Source of the DNA: Caldovatus sediminis
GTDB taxonomy: Bacteria; Pseudomonadota; Alphaproteobacteria; Acetobacterales; Acetobacteraceae
Length of the DNA stretch: 64,000 nt
Assembly: GCF_014644455.1 (NCBI RefSeq)
Contig: NZ_BMKS01000003.1
Coordinates: forward strand, 89,930-153,929
Direction of reading: 5' to 3'
Part shown: positions 27,469-35,970 of the stretch, piece by piece
Position numbering within the stretch: position 1 is the first letter of the stretch
How the letters are laid out: each line of letters opens with the position of its first letter
Program-made: the position numbers and the translations under genes
The notes under the pieces: model-generated
What the model saw: only the letters and a program-made list of their open reading frames with translations
What the model was told of the DNA's origin: nothing
Database searches by the model: none

Positions 27469-29061
27469 ATGGTCACTGCCCCGCATTCCGCCCCGTCGTC
27501 GCCCGCTGCGGGCGGGCACGACCGCGTCCTCATCCTCGACTTCGGCAGCCAGGTGACGCAGCTCATCGCGCGCCGGCTGCGCGAATCGGGCGTCTATTGC
27601 GAGATCTGGCCCTTCTCCGCCGAGGAGGCGCGCATCCGCGCCTTCGCGCCGAAGGCGATCATCCTCTCCGGCGGCCCGGCGAGCGTCCACGAGGGCGAGA
27701 GCCCGCGCGCCCCGGCGGTGGTGTTCGCGCTCGGCGTCCCCGTGCTCGGCATCTGCTACGGCCAGCAGGCGATGTGCGCGCAGCTCGGCGGCGAGGTGCA
27801 GCCCGCCGACCACCGCGAGTTCGGCCGCGCCTTCGTGGATGTGGTGGACGCGTGCGCGCTGACCGAGGGCGTGTGGGCGAAGGGCGGGCGCGAGCAGGTC
27901 TGGATGAGCCACGGCGACCGGGTGACGCGCCTGCCGCCCGGATTCCGCGTCATCGGCGTCTCGGAGGGGGCGCCCTTCGCCTTCATCGCCGACGACGCGC
28001 GCCGCTTCTACGGCGTGCAGTTCCACCCGGAGGTCGTCCACACGCCGCACGGCGCGGCGCTGCTCCGCAACTTCACGCACAAGGTCGCGGGCTGCCGCGG
28101 CGACTGGACGATGGGCGCCTTCCGCGCCGAGGCGATCGCCCGCATCCGCGACCAGGTGGGGGAGGGGCGCGTGGTCTGCGGCCTCTCCGGCGGGGTGGAC
28201 TCGGCGGTGGCGGCGGCGCTGATCCACCAGGCGATCGGCGAGCGGCTCACCTGCATCTTCGTGGACCACGGCCTGATGCGCGCCGGCGAGGCGGAGGAGG
28301 TCGTCGCCACCTTCCGCGACCGCTTCAACATCCGGCTCGTGCACCGCGACGCCTCCGACCTGTTCCTCGGCGCGCTGCGCGGCGTCACCGACCCGGAGGA
28401 GAAGCGCAAGACCGTCGGCCGGCTGTTCGTCGAGGTGTTCGAGGAGGAGCAGCGCCGGCTCGGCGGCGCCGACTTCCTCGCCCAGGGCACGCTCTACCCG
28501 GACGTGATCGAGAGCGTCTCCGCGACCGGCGGGCCGAGCGTCACGATCAAGTCGCACCACAACGTCGGCGGCCTGCCGGAGCGGATGCGCATGCGGCTGG
28601 TCGAGCCGCTGCGCGAGCTGTTCAAGGACGAGGTGCGCGCGCTCGGGCGCGAGCTCGGCCTGCCGGAGGGCATCGTCGGGCGCCACCCCTTCCCGGGCCC
28701 GGGCCTCGCCATCCGCATCCCCGGCGAGGTGACGCGCGAGAAGGCGGACCTGCTGCGCAAGGTGGACGCGATCTTCCTCGAGGAGATCCGCGCCGCCGGG
28801 CTCTACGACGCCATCTGGCAGGCCTTCGCCGTGCTGCTGCCGGTGCGCACCGTGGGCGTGATGGGCGACCAGCGCACCTACGACCACGCCTGCGCGCTCC
28901 GCGCGGTGACCAGCACCGACGGGATGACCGCCGACGTCTATCCCTTCGACATGGGCTTCCTGACGCGCGTGGCGAACCGCATCGTCAACGAGGTGCGCGG
29001 CGTCAACCGCGTCACCTACGACATCACGAGCAAGCCGCCGGGCACCATCGAGTGGGAGTAG
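27469..29061 (+). CDS. guaA: GMP synthase (glutamine-hydrolysing)
   Basis: About 530 residues, complete. It aminates XMP to GMP. The class I amidotransferase has the nucleophile C96 in '[17 protein letters not shown]' and the His-Glu pair in '[13 protein letters not shown]'. The ATP pyrophosphatase domain has the P-loop '[17 protein letters not shown]', and the C-terminal dimerisation domain ends '[14 protein letters not shown]'. ATG 27469 starts a short flexible tail before '[18 protein letters not shown]'; GTG 27454 is the upstream alternative. Together with guaB it completes the IMP-to-GMP branch. Confidence 0.97.
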   Translation: MVTAPHSAPSSPAAGGHDRVLILDFGSQVTQLIARRLRESGVYCEIWPFSAEEARIRAFAPKAIILSGGPASVHEGESPRAPAVVFALGVPVLGICYGQQAMCAQLGGEVQPADHREFGRAFVDVVDACALTEGVWAKGGREQVWMSHGDRVTRLPPGFRVIGVSEGAPFAFIADDARRFYGVQFHPEVVHTPHGAALLRNFTHKVAGCRGDWTMGAFRAEAIARIRDQVGEGRVVCGLSGGVDSAVAAALIHQAIGERLTCIFVDHGLMRAGEAEEVVATFRDRFNIRLVHRDASDLFLGALRGVTDPEEKRKTVGRLFVEVFEEEQRRLGGADFLAQGTLYPDVIESVSATGGPSVTIKSHHNVGGLPERMRMRLVEPLRELFKDEVRALGRELGLPEGIVGRHPFPGPGLAIRIPGEVTREKADLLRKVDAIFLEEIRAAGLYDAIWQAFAVLLPVRTVGVMGDQRTYDHACALRAVTSTDGMTADVYPFDMGFLTRVANRIVNEVRGVNRVTYDITSKPPGTIEWE

Positions 29062-29069
29062 CGCGCGAC

Positions 29070-29094
29070 GGCGGCGCCCGCCGCGCGCGCCGCC
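29070..29094. terminator. Hairpin between convergent guaA and MBL hydrolase genes
   Basis: An 8-bp inverted repeat (29070-29077 with 29087-29094) around a nine-base loop sits entirely in the 34-bp gap between the two converging genes. It could terminate transcription from both sides. It lacks a T tract. Confidence 0.35.
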
Positions 29095-29095
29095 C

Positions 29096-29980
29096 CTACA
29101 GCGTCTGGCGCCAGGGCTCCAGCACCAGCCGGTAGCCCTCCGGGCCGCGCCCGATGTTCGCGTAGCCCGGGAAGTGCACGTGCATCCCGGCGATCAGCAG
29201 CCGGTCGGTCGCCGCCATGTCGAGCACGCGCCTGCGCGTGGCGATCGCGGCGGCGGAGTCCACGTCGAACTCGATGGCCACCTCCGGGCGCGGGATCTGC
29301 ACGTCCGGGACGTGGACGATGTCGCCCCAGATGAACAGCGCGTCGCTGCCGGAGGCGATCATGTAGCCGGTGTGGCCCGGCGTGTGGCCTGGGATCGGCA
29401 TGGCGGTGACGCCGGGGAACACCTCGCCGCCGCGGTGCAGGCGCAGCCGGTCGCGGTAGGGGGCGCCCTGCTGGCGGGCGGAGGGGAAGTAGCGGACGCG
29501 ATGCATCTCCGGCGCCTGCGCCATGCGCGCGTCGTCGTGCCAGTGCGCCCACTCGTCGGCGTGCAGCACCAGCTCGGCGTTGGGGAAGAACGGCCTGCCG
29601 GTGGCGGGGTCGGTCAGGCCGTTGGAGTGGTCCGGGTGCATGTGGGTGAGGATCACCGCCTCGACCTGCGCCGGGTCGAGCCCGGCGATCGCCATGTGCT
29701 CGAGCAGCCTGCCGGCGGTGTCCTGCATGGTGTTGCCGCAGCCGGTCTCGACCAGGGCGAGCCGGCCGGCGGAATGGATCGCGTAGCAGTTGACGGAGGT
29801 GACGCGCGGCACCGGCCGGAAGGACTCGACGAGCATCCGCGCGGCCTCGTCCGGCGTGATGTTCCTCAGCACGTCGAGCGAGCCGACGAGGAAGCCGTCG
29901 CTCAGCGCGATGACGGTGATGTCGCCGACGCGGCGGTGGTAGATGCCGGGGATCTGCTTCTGCGGGACCGGGATGCTCAT
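29096..29980 (-). CDS. MBL-fold metallo-hydrolase (lactonase-like)
   Basis: 294 residues. The metallo-beta-lactamase signature is H113-x-H115-x-D117-H118 in 'ILTHMHPDHSNGL', with further metal ligands in 'MPIPGHTPGHTGYMI' and 'FIWGDIVHVP' and a late His in 'IAGMHVHFPGYANI'. This arrangement occurs in quorum-quenching lactonases and in many uncharacterised hydrolases; no substrate is proven. ATG 29980 is used; the frame runs on to 30643 only through mepA-antisense sequence. It converges with guaA, and mepA lies upstream on the same strand. Confidence 0.88.
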   Translation of the reverse strand: MSIPVPQKQIPGIYHRRVGDITVIALSDGFLVGSLDVLRNITPDEAARMLVESFRPVPRVTSVNCYAIHSAGRLALVETGCGNTMQDTAGRLLEHMAIAGLDPAQVEAVILTHMHPDHSNGLTDPATGRPFFPNAELVLHADEWAHWHDDARMAQAPEMHRVRYFPSARQQGAPYRDRLRLHRGGEVFPGVTAMPIPGHTPGHTGYMIASGSDALFIWGDIVHVPDVQIPRPEVAIEFDVDSAAAIATRRRVLDMAATDRLLIAGMHVHFPGYANIGRGPEGYRLVLEPWRQTL

Positions 29981-30096
29981 GCGTCCTCCGTTCGGTGGCG
30001 GGCTGCCGCGCGTGCCGTCGCGGCGGCCGGCGCGGGCGCTCGGCGGCACTATCCTCGAGGCGGCGCCTCCTGCCCAGCGGGTAGGGCGATACGCGG

Positions 30097-31002
30097 TCAG
30101 GGCGCGGCCAGCACGCGCGCGCAGGCGAGGGGCATCACCGGCGGCGGTCCCGGCGGGCGCGGCGGCGGGCGGCGCGCCTCGGGCGTCAGCCACCAGTCGA
30201 GCGTGGCCGCATCGCAGCCGTCGCCCGGCGGCGGCGGCGCCTGGTCGCGGCAGGCGCCGCGGTCGCCATCGGGGCAGCCGAGGCGCACATGCATGTGCGA
30301 ATCGTGCCCGCGCCAGGGCCGCACCCGGCGGAGCCAGGGCGCGCCCGCCTCGGCGCGGCAGAGCGCGCGCTTGATCGCGTGGTTGACCAGCACGCGCTCG
30401 ACCCCCGGGCTCTCCGCGGCGAGCCGTATCAGCGCCGCGTGGCGCGGCGTGAAGCGGGCCGGGTCCACGTCGCTCTCGTCCGGCAGGACGAGCGAGGGGA
30501 CGCGGATGTCCTCCCGCGCCGCGGCCGGGACCCGCGGCTTGGGCGAGAGGTCGAGCCAGATGTCCACGTCGAGCCCGGTCTGGTGGCTGGCGTGGCCGTA
30601 GGCCATCGGCCCGCCGCGCGGCTGGGCGAGGTCGCCGATCCACAGGTCCGGGAAGCCGAGCGCCTGCGCCCGGCCGGCGAAGTCCTGCACGAAGGCGATC
30701 AGCCGCGGATGCCCCCAGAAGCGGTTGCGCGAGGCGCGCACCACCTGCCAGCCTGGCCCCTCGGGCGGCAATGCCACCGCGCCGGCGATGCAGCCGTTGG
30801 CGTGGCCGCCGATGGCACGGGGCGGGCCGGCCGCGGGACGCCTCAGGGCACCCCAGACCTCGCCGCGGTAGGGCGGAGGCGCGGCGGCGGTCACGGCCGA
30901 GAGGTCGCCCGTGGGCCGCCGCGCCGGTTCCGCGGCGGCGGGAAGCGCCAGCGCCAGGACCGGCGCCAGCGCCCGCAGCGCGGCAGCGGCCGCCCGCCTC
31001 AG
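30097..31002 (-). CDS. mepA: Penicillin-insensitive murein endopeptidase MepA (probable CTG start)
   Basis: M74 peptidase, a periplasmic zinc enzyme that cuts D-Ala-meso-DAP cross-links. Zinc motifs: 'GHASHQTGLDVDIWLDL' and 'HDSHMHVRLGCP'. The first ordinary start codon in frame is GTG at 30894, which would give 265 residues without a signal peptide. The frame stays open upstream and encodes a near-perfect signal peptide beginning at CTG 31002 ('MRRAAAAALRALAPVLALAL', then Ala-x-Ala). That CTG overlaps the TGA of the export-lipoprotein gene (CTGA) and has GAGAGG five bases upstream. The longer 301-residue form is therefore annotated; the shorter form is the fallback. Confidence 0.85.
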   Translation of the reverse strand: MRRAAAAALRALAPVLALALPAAAEPARRPTGDLSAVTAAAPPPYRGEVWGALRRPAAGPPRAIGGHANGCIAGAVALPPEGPGWQVVRASRNRFWGHPRLIAFVQDFAGRAQALGFPDLWIGDLAQPRGGPMAYGHASHQTGLDVDIWLDLSPKPRVPAAAREDIRVPSLVLPDESDVDPARFTPRHAALIRLAAESPGVERVLVNHAIKRALCRAEAGAPWLRRVRPWRGHDSHMHVRLGCPDGDRGACRDQAPPPPGDGCDAATLDWWLTPEARRPPPRPPGPPPVMPLACARVLAAP

Positions 31003-31595
31003 AAGCGCCTCTCGAAGACGGTGACCACGTCGCCCGGCTGCAGCAGCGCGTCGCGCGGGGCGCGGTACTCGTGCGCGCGGCCGTCCGGGCCGATCCGGGT
31101 GACCGAGACGTAGTCCTGCAGCGCGCGGTAGTTGAAGCCGCCCGCGACGGCGACGGCGGACAGAGCGGTCATGCCCGGTTCATAAGGGTAGCGGCCGCCC
31201 CGCTCAACCATGCCGAGAACGTAGATCGGCCGGTAGTTGCGCACCTCCACGGCGACCGAGGGGTCGCGGAACAGCCCCTTGCGCTGCATCTCCCGCTCGA
31301 TGGCCCGCTCGACGTCCCGCGTGCTGCGGCCCTGCGCCGGCACGGTGCCGACCAGGGGGAGGGCGATCGCGCCGGCGTCGGTCACGCGGAATTCGCCGGT
31401 CAGCCGCGGATCGTTGAACACGGTGACCCGCACCTCGTCGTTCGGTCCGAGGCGGTAGGCGTTGGCGCTGCTCCGGTCCGTCTCCGGCAGCGGCGGCAGA
31501 TGCGCGCCCGGGGCGGCGCAGGCGCCCAGGAGCAGCAGGAGGCCCATGAGCAGGACGAAACGCGGGCTCCGCTGGTTGCGTGATTGTGATCGCAT
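30999..31595 (-). CDS. Short polysaccharide export (OPX/Wza-like) lipoprotein
   Basis: 198 residues. Signal peptide with lipobox 'LLLLLGACAAPG', then a Poly_export domain ('YRLGPNDEVRVTVFNDPRLT', 'VTDAGAIALPLVGTVPAQG') and one SLBB domain ('IYVLGMVERGGRYPYEPGMT'). It lacks the extra domains and C-terminal membrane helix of E. coli Wza, so it is a short OPX protein that would need a separate outer-membrane pore. It diverges from the Wzc-like kinase gene, its natural partner, across 221 bp. ATG 31595 places the signal peptide correctly. Confidence 0.9.
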   Translation of the reverse strand: MRSQSRNQRSPRFVLLMGLLLLLGACAAPGAHLPPLPETDRSSANAYRLGPNDEVRVTVFNDPRLTGEFRVTDAGAIALPLVGTVPAQGRSTRDVERAIEREMQRKGLFRDPSVAVEVRNYRPIYVLGMVERGGRYPYEPGMTALSAVAVAGGFNYRALQDYVSVTRIGPDGRAHEYRAPRDALLQPGDVVTVFERRF

Positions 31596-31816
31596 GGGGC
31601 AGTCCCTCTTCCTCCACGCCCGGTGAACGCTTTCTCCGGCCGCTCGTTCCGCCGGGCATCCGAACCGGTGTCCTTGCGGGACCGGTCCATCACGCTGTTG
31701 TTTTCCGGTGCGCCGCTCCCTTTGCGTCCGCGCGCGTTTACGGCCTCGCGGCGACGCGCGAGACCTGGCGGCGCCGCCGCCCGAGCGCCTGGTTGAGAGA
31801 GGGGGGCCTGGAACCG
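31596..31816. promoter_or_regulatory. Divergent promoter region of the exopolysaccharide locus with paired ACCGGT sites
   Basis: 221 bp between the OPX lipoprotein (minus) and the Wzc-like gene (plus), so it should hold both promoters. Two copies of the palindromic hexamer ACCGGT lie at 31664-31669 and 31681-31686, 17 bp apart, and the flanks are partly complementary. A TTGCGG at 31674-31679 could be a -35 for the plus strand, but no good -10 follows. The 'gttgttttcc' stretch near 31698 is the least GC-rich part. Confidence 0.35.
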
Positions 31817-34132
31817 ATGCTAGACCGACCGGTGCAGTCGCGGACACCGCTCGCCACCGCGGAGCCGCGGCCCTTCGCGCCGCGCCCCCCGCTGGGGCCG
31901 GGCGCCGCCGCGCCCGGTTACGGCGAGAGCTATGCGCCGGCGATCGAGCCGGAGGGCATGAGCGTCGGCGTCCTGCTCGCCACGCTGCGGCGGCGGCGCT
32001 GGGTGCTGATCCTCTGCGCGCTGCTCTTCCCCATCGTCGCCTACGTCGCGACGCGGCAGATGACGCCGCTCTACACCGCCACGACGAAGGTGATGTACGA
32101 CCGCCAGGAGTACTCGGACCCGGTGCTGCGCGGCCCGACCGCGGTGCTGCAGGACGGCACGACGGACGCGGTGCTGGCGAGCCAGGTCGAGGTGATCCGC
32201 TCGCTCTCGGTCGCGCGGCGGATCGTGCGCCAGTTCGAGCTGACGCGGCGGCCGGAATTCGCCTGGTGGCTGCGCGACGCCGAGCGCGCCGGGACCCTGC
32301 CTTTCCGCATCCGCGCCGAGCTCGCCGACCGCCTCGCGCCCTGGTCCGCCGAGCTCGCCGAGCTCGTCGCGCCCAGGCCCATCGCCCGCACGCCGCCCGA
32401 GGAGCGCGCCGAGATCAGCGCGGCGGAGGCGGTGCTCGATCAGTTGCTGGTCGCGGTGGTGCGCAACAGCCGGGTGCTGCAGGTGCAGTTCACCTCGGAG
32501 GACCCCCACCTCGCGCAGGCGGTCGCGAACCTCGCCGCGGAACTCTACATCAACGACCAGCTCGAGTCGAAATTCGCCGAGCTGAGGCGCGCCAACGACT
32601 GGCTCGACCGGCGCGTCGCGGCGCTGCGCGGCGAGCTCCAGGCGACCGAGAGCCGCATCGCCGAGATCCGGGCGCGGTCCGGGCTCGCGCGCGGCGTCGC
32701 CGCGGGGATCGGGACCGAGCAGCTCAGCCGCATGACCGCCGACCTGACCGCGGCGCGCGAGCAGCTGGCGACGGCGGAGGCGCGACTCGCGGCCGCGCAG
32801 CGCGGGGGCGGGACCGATCTCACCGCGCTCGGCGCGGGCAGCGTCACCGCGGCGATCGCCGCCCAGAACGAGGCGCAGCGGGAGTTCGAGCGGCTCTCCG
32901 CCACCTACGGCCGGAACCATCCGGAGGTGCGCGCCGCCGCCGCGCGGCTCGCCGCGGCCAACCGCGCCGCCGGCGCGGAGACTGCCCGCGTGGTGTCGGC
33001 GCTGACCGCCGAGGTGCAGGCGCAGCGCGCCCGCGTCGCCAGCCTCGAGCAGTCGGTCCGCAGCCAGCAAGAGGTCCTCAACGAGACCCAGGCGGCCGAG
33101 ATCCAGGTCGCCGCGCTGGAGCGTGACGCGGAGGCGCTGCGCGCGCTGCTCCGCGCCGTGCTCGAGCGCTCGCAGCAGACCGTCTCGCAGAACGCGATCG
33201 AGCGGCCGGACGCGCGGGTGCTCTCTCCGGCGACGCTCCCGGTGCGGCCGAGCTTCCCGCGGGTGACCGCCTTCGTCGCCGCGGCCGCGGTGCTCGGCAT
33301 CCTGTTCGGGCTGCTCGTCGTCTGGGTGCTCGAGCAGGCCGACAGCACCATCCGCTCCGGCGACGATCTGCGCGGCGCGCTCGGCCTGCCGTGCTTCGCG
33401 CTGATTCCGACCCTGCGCAAGGGCATCCTCGGCCGCCACCGGGCCGAGGACTACGTGGTGCGCAAGCCGCTCAGTCCCTACGCCGAGGCGATCCGGACGC
33501 TGCGCGCCGCGCTCTGGCTCGGCGCCGACCCGCCGCGCATCGTGCTGGTCACCGCGGCGCGGCCGGGCGAGGGCAAGACCACCACCTCGATCTCCCTCGC
33601 CCGCTCGGCGGCGATGAACGGCGAGCGGGTGCTGCTGATCGACTGCGACGTGCGCCAGCCGGGCGTGGGCCGGGTATTCCGCGCCGAGGGCGCGCCGGGC
33701 GTGACCGACCTCCTGCTCGGCCAGGCGACGCTCGAGGACATCCTCCGGCGCGACCACCTGACCAGCCTCGACTACATCCCGGCCGGGGCGGCGGAGATCC
33801 ACTCGCTCGGCCTGTTCATGTCGGAGGCGATGGTGGCGCTGCTCGAGCGGGTGCGGCGGGACTACGACCTGATCGTGCTGGACGCGCCGCCGGCGCTCGC
33901 CATGGCCGACGCGCGGGTGGTGGCGCGGCTCGCGGACGCCACCCTGCTCTGCGTGCGCTGGCGCGACACGCCGCGCAGCGTGGTGCGCAACTCGCTCGGC
34001 CTGCTCGAGGAGGCGCGGGCGCGGGTGGTGGGGGCGGCGCTCACCCGGGTGGACGCCAAGGTCCACCGCCGTTCGGGCTATGCCGACAGCGAGGTGTATC
34101 ATCCCCGCTACGGGGGCTATTTCAGGGAGTAG
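31817..34132 (+). CDS. GumC/Wzc-like polysaccharide co-polymerase fused to BY-kinase
   Basis: 771 residues. A cytoplasmic Pro-rich tail precedes the first membrane helix (about residue 60), then a Wzz-type periplasmic domain, a long coiled coil (about 260-470) and the second helix ('VTAFVAAAAVLGILFGLLVV'). The C-terminal bacterial tyrosine kinase has Walker A 'TAARPGEGKTTTSISLAR', Walker A' 'VLLIDCDVRQPG' and Walker B 'LIVLDAPPALAMADARVV'. Four tyrosines fall in the last 17 residues ('GYADSEVYHPRYGGYF'), the usual autophosphorylation cluster. It controls polymer length and export with the OPX lipoprotein. No cognate phosphatase is visible in the window. Confidence 0.94.
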   Translation: MLDRPVQSRTPLATAEPRPFAPRPPLGPGAAAPGYGESYAPAIEPEGMSVGVLLATLRRRRWVLILCALLFPIVAYVATRQMTPLYTATTKVMYDRQEYSDPVLRGPTAVLQDGTTDAVLASQVEVIRSLSVARRIVRQFELTRRPEFAWWLRDAERAGTLPFRIRAELADRLAPWSAELAELVAPRPIARTPPEERAEISAAEAVLDQLLVAVVRNSRVLQVQFTSEDPHLAQAVANLAAELYINDQLESKFAELRRANDWLDRRVAALRGELQATESRIAEIRARSGLARGVAAGIGTEQLSRMTADLTAAREQLATAEARLAAAQRGGGTDLTALGAGSVTAAIAAQNEAQREFERLSATYGRNHPEVRAAAARLAAANRAAGAETARVVSALTAEVQAQRARVASLEQSVRSQQEVLNETQAAEIQVAALERDAEALRALLRAVLERSQQTVSQNAIERPDARVLSPATLPVRPSFPRVTAFVAAAAVLGILFGLLVVWVLEQADSTIRSGDDLRGALGLPCFALIPTLRKGILGRHRAEDYVVRKPLSPYAEAIRTLRAALWLGADPPRIVLVTAARPGEGKTTTSISLARSAAMNGERVLLIDCDVRQPGVGRVFRAEGAPGVTDLLLGQATLEDILRRDHLTSLDYIPAGAAEIHSLGLFMSEAMVALLERVRRDYDLIVLDAPPALAMADARVVARLADATLLCVRWRDTPRSVVRNSLGLLEEARARVVGAALTRVDAKVHRRSGYADSEVYHPRYGGYFRE

Positions 34133-34136
34133 GGGC

Positions 34137-35153
34137 TTGGGGCGAAGCTATCTCGTGACCGGCGGTGCCGGCTATGTCGGCAGCCACGTCGCGCTCGCGC
34201 TGGTCGAGCGCGGCGACCGCGTCGTGGTGCTCGACAACCTGCACCAGGGGCACCGCGCGGCGGTGCCGGCGGGCGCGGAGCTGGTGGTGGCCGATCTCGC
34301 CGACCGCCGCGCCGTGGCGGAGGTTTTCGCCGCGCACCGCTTCGACGCGGTGCTGCACTTCGCCGCCCTCTCGCTGGTCGGCGAGAGCATGCGCGAGCCG
34401 CTGCGCTACTGCGCCGAGAACGCGGCGAACAGCCTGTGGCTCGCCGAGGCGGCGGTGAAGGCGGGGGTGCGGAAGTTCGTGCTGTCCTCCACCGCCGCGC
34501 TGTTCGGCGAGCCGGACCGCATCCCGATCGACGAGGAGGCGCCGGTCCGGCCGGGCTCGGCCTACGGCGAATCGAAGCTGATGGTGGAGCGGGGCCTCTA
34601 CTGGGCCGACCGGGTGCACGGGCTGCGCTCGGCCTGCCTGCGCTACTTCAACGCGGCGGGCGCCGATCCGGAGGGACGCCTCGGCGAGGACCACCGGCCG
34701 GAGACGCACCTGATCCCGCTCGCGATCGACGCCGCGCTCGGGCGCACGCCGCCGCTCACCGTGTTCGGCGCGGACTACCCGACGCCCGACGGCACCTGCA
34801 TCCGCGACTACGTGCACGTGACCGACCTCGCCGACGCGCATCTCCGCGTGCTGGAGCGGCTGGAGCACGGCTCCTGCCGCTACAACCTCGGCAACGGGGC
34901 GGGGTACTCGGTGCGCGAGGTGATCGCGGCGGTCGAGCGCGTCGGCGGGCGCAAGGTGCCGCACGCGGTCGGGCCGCGCCGGCCGGGCGACCCGCCGGTG
35001 CTGGTGGCCTCGAGCGAACGGCTGCGGCGCGAGACAGGCTGGACGCCCAGATTCGCCGGGCTCGACGCGATCGTCCGCACTGCCTGGGCGTGGCGCGAGC
35101 GGCATCCGCAGGGGTACGGCGGGCGCGCCGCCACCGCGCCGGCGACGGCCTGA
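34137..35153 (+). CDS. galE: UDP-glucose 4-epimerase
   Basis: About 338 residues in the extended SDR family. NAD site 'YLVTGGAGYVGSHVALALVE', catalytic region 'SSTAALFG' and Tyr-x3-Lys in 'GSAYGESKLMVERGLYW', plus 'LRYFNAAGADPEGRLGEDH' and 'IRDYVHVTDLADAHL', all standard for GalE. It supplies UDP-galactose for polymer synthesis. The start is a TTG at 34137, four bases after the kinase stop; the overlapping AGGGAGTAGGGG provides the ribosome-binding site. No ATG fits the conserved N-terminus. Confidence 0.93.
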   Translation: MGRSYLVTGGAGYVGSHVALALVERGDRVVVLDNLHQGHRAAVPAGAELVVADLADRRAVAEVFAAHRFDAVLHFAALSLVGESMREPLRYCAENAANSLWLAEAAVKAGVRKFVLSSTAALFGEPDRIPIDEEAPVRPGSAYGESKLMVERGLYWADRVHGLRSACLRYFNAAGADPEGRLGEDHRPETHLIPLAIDAALGRTPPLTVFGADYPTPDGTCIRDYVHVTDLADAHLRVLERLEHGSCRYNLGNGAGYSVREVIAAVERVGGRKVPHAVGPRRPGDPPVLVASSERLRRETGWTPRFAGLDAIVRTAWAWRERHPQGYGGRAATAPATA

Positions 35154-35196
35154 GGCGGCAGCGCGGGCGGAGCGGCGGGCGGCATCGGGAGGGCCC

Positions 35197-35970
35197 ATGT
35201 TCGAGGACGATTTCCGCGGCACGGAGCTCGACCGCCGCAAGTGGCAGATCGTCTACCACGGCAGCACCTACTGGAACGGCATGTTCGACTGGGACCGCCG
35301 GGGCGTCGCGGTGCGGGGCGGCGTGCTGCGCCTGCGCGCTTTCCGCGACGGCGGCCGCTGGAAGGCCGGCGGCGTCTCGATGGGGCTGAAGGCGACCGGG
35401 TTCGAGGGGTTCCTCGGCGGACAGGTGGACATCTGCGCGCGGATCCCGCCGGGGAAGGGCCTCGGGCAGGCCTTCCTGCTCTGGCCGGCGCTGCCCGACG
35501 CGCAGGGCCGCCTGGTGTGGCCGCCCGAGATCGACATCGTGGAGACGCCGAGCGTCGACAAGCAGCAGGTGATGACCACCCTGCACTGGCAGGGGCCGCG
35601 CGGCATCAACGACGACCGCTACGACTCGCGCTTCACCGACGTGGACGCGACGCAGTGGCACACCTACTCGATCGTCTGGACGCCGGGGCGGCGGCTCGAG
35701 TTCTACGTGAACGGGCGCCACAAGCACAGCTGGACCGAGCACGTGCCGGACATCCCGATGAGCATCGGCCTGCAGGCGCATGTCGCCTCGGCGTCCGAGG
35801 CCTGGCACAACGGCCCGCCGGACGCCGACGCGCCCGATCCCTACGAGGTCGAGGTCCGCTACGTCCGCTGGATCGGCCGTCGGGTCCTCACGCCGGAGGC
35901 GCCGGGGGCGGCGGTCTGCGGGCCGGGAGAGGCCGGCGCATCCCCGCGCCGCCCCGGAGGCGGCCGGTGA
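35197..35970 (+). CDS. Glycoside hydrolase family 16 glycanase without signal peptide
   Basis: 257 residues. The GH16 catalytic signature E-I-D-I-V-E is in 'WPPEIDIVETPSVDKQQ', with substrate-groove residues around 'GVSMGLKATGFEGFLGGQVD' and 'TYSIVWTPGRRLEFYVNG'. GH16 enzymes cut beta-glucans or galactans; in rhizobia ExoK and ExsH shorten succinoglycan. Here the domain begins at residue 2 and the ATG has a strong GGGAGGG ribosome-binding site, so there is no signal peptide and no RTX repeat. The enzyme is therefore cytoplasmic or exported by an unusual route. Its stop overlaps the FkbM gene start (GTGA). Confidence 0.88.
   Translation: MFEDDFRGTELDRRKWQIVYHGSTYWNGMFDWDRRGVAVRGGVLRLRAFRDGGRWKAGGVSMGLKATGFEGFLGGQVDICARIPPGKGLGQAFLLWPALPDAQGRLVWPPEIDIVETPSVDKQQVMTTLHWQGPRGINDDRYDSRFTDVDATQWHTYSIVWTPGRRLEFYVNGRHKHSWTEHVPDIPMSIGLQAHVASASEAWHNGPPDADAPDPYEVEVRYVRWIGRRVLTPEAPGAAVCGPGEAGASPRRPGGGR

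Noticed and set aside
29981-30643. N-terminal extension of the MBL hydrolase to 30643
   Set aside because: The extra 220 codons are a shadow frame inside mepA; ATG 29980 gives a normal-length enzyme.
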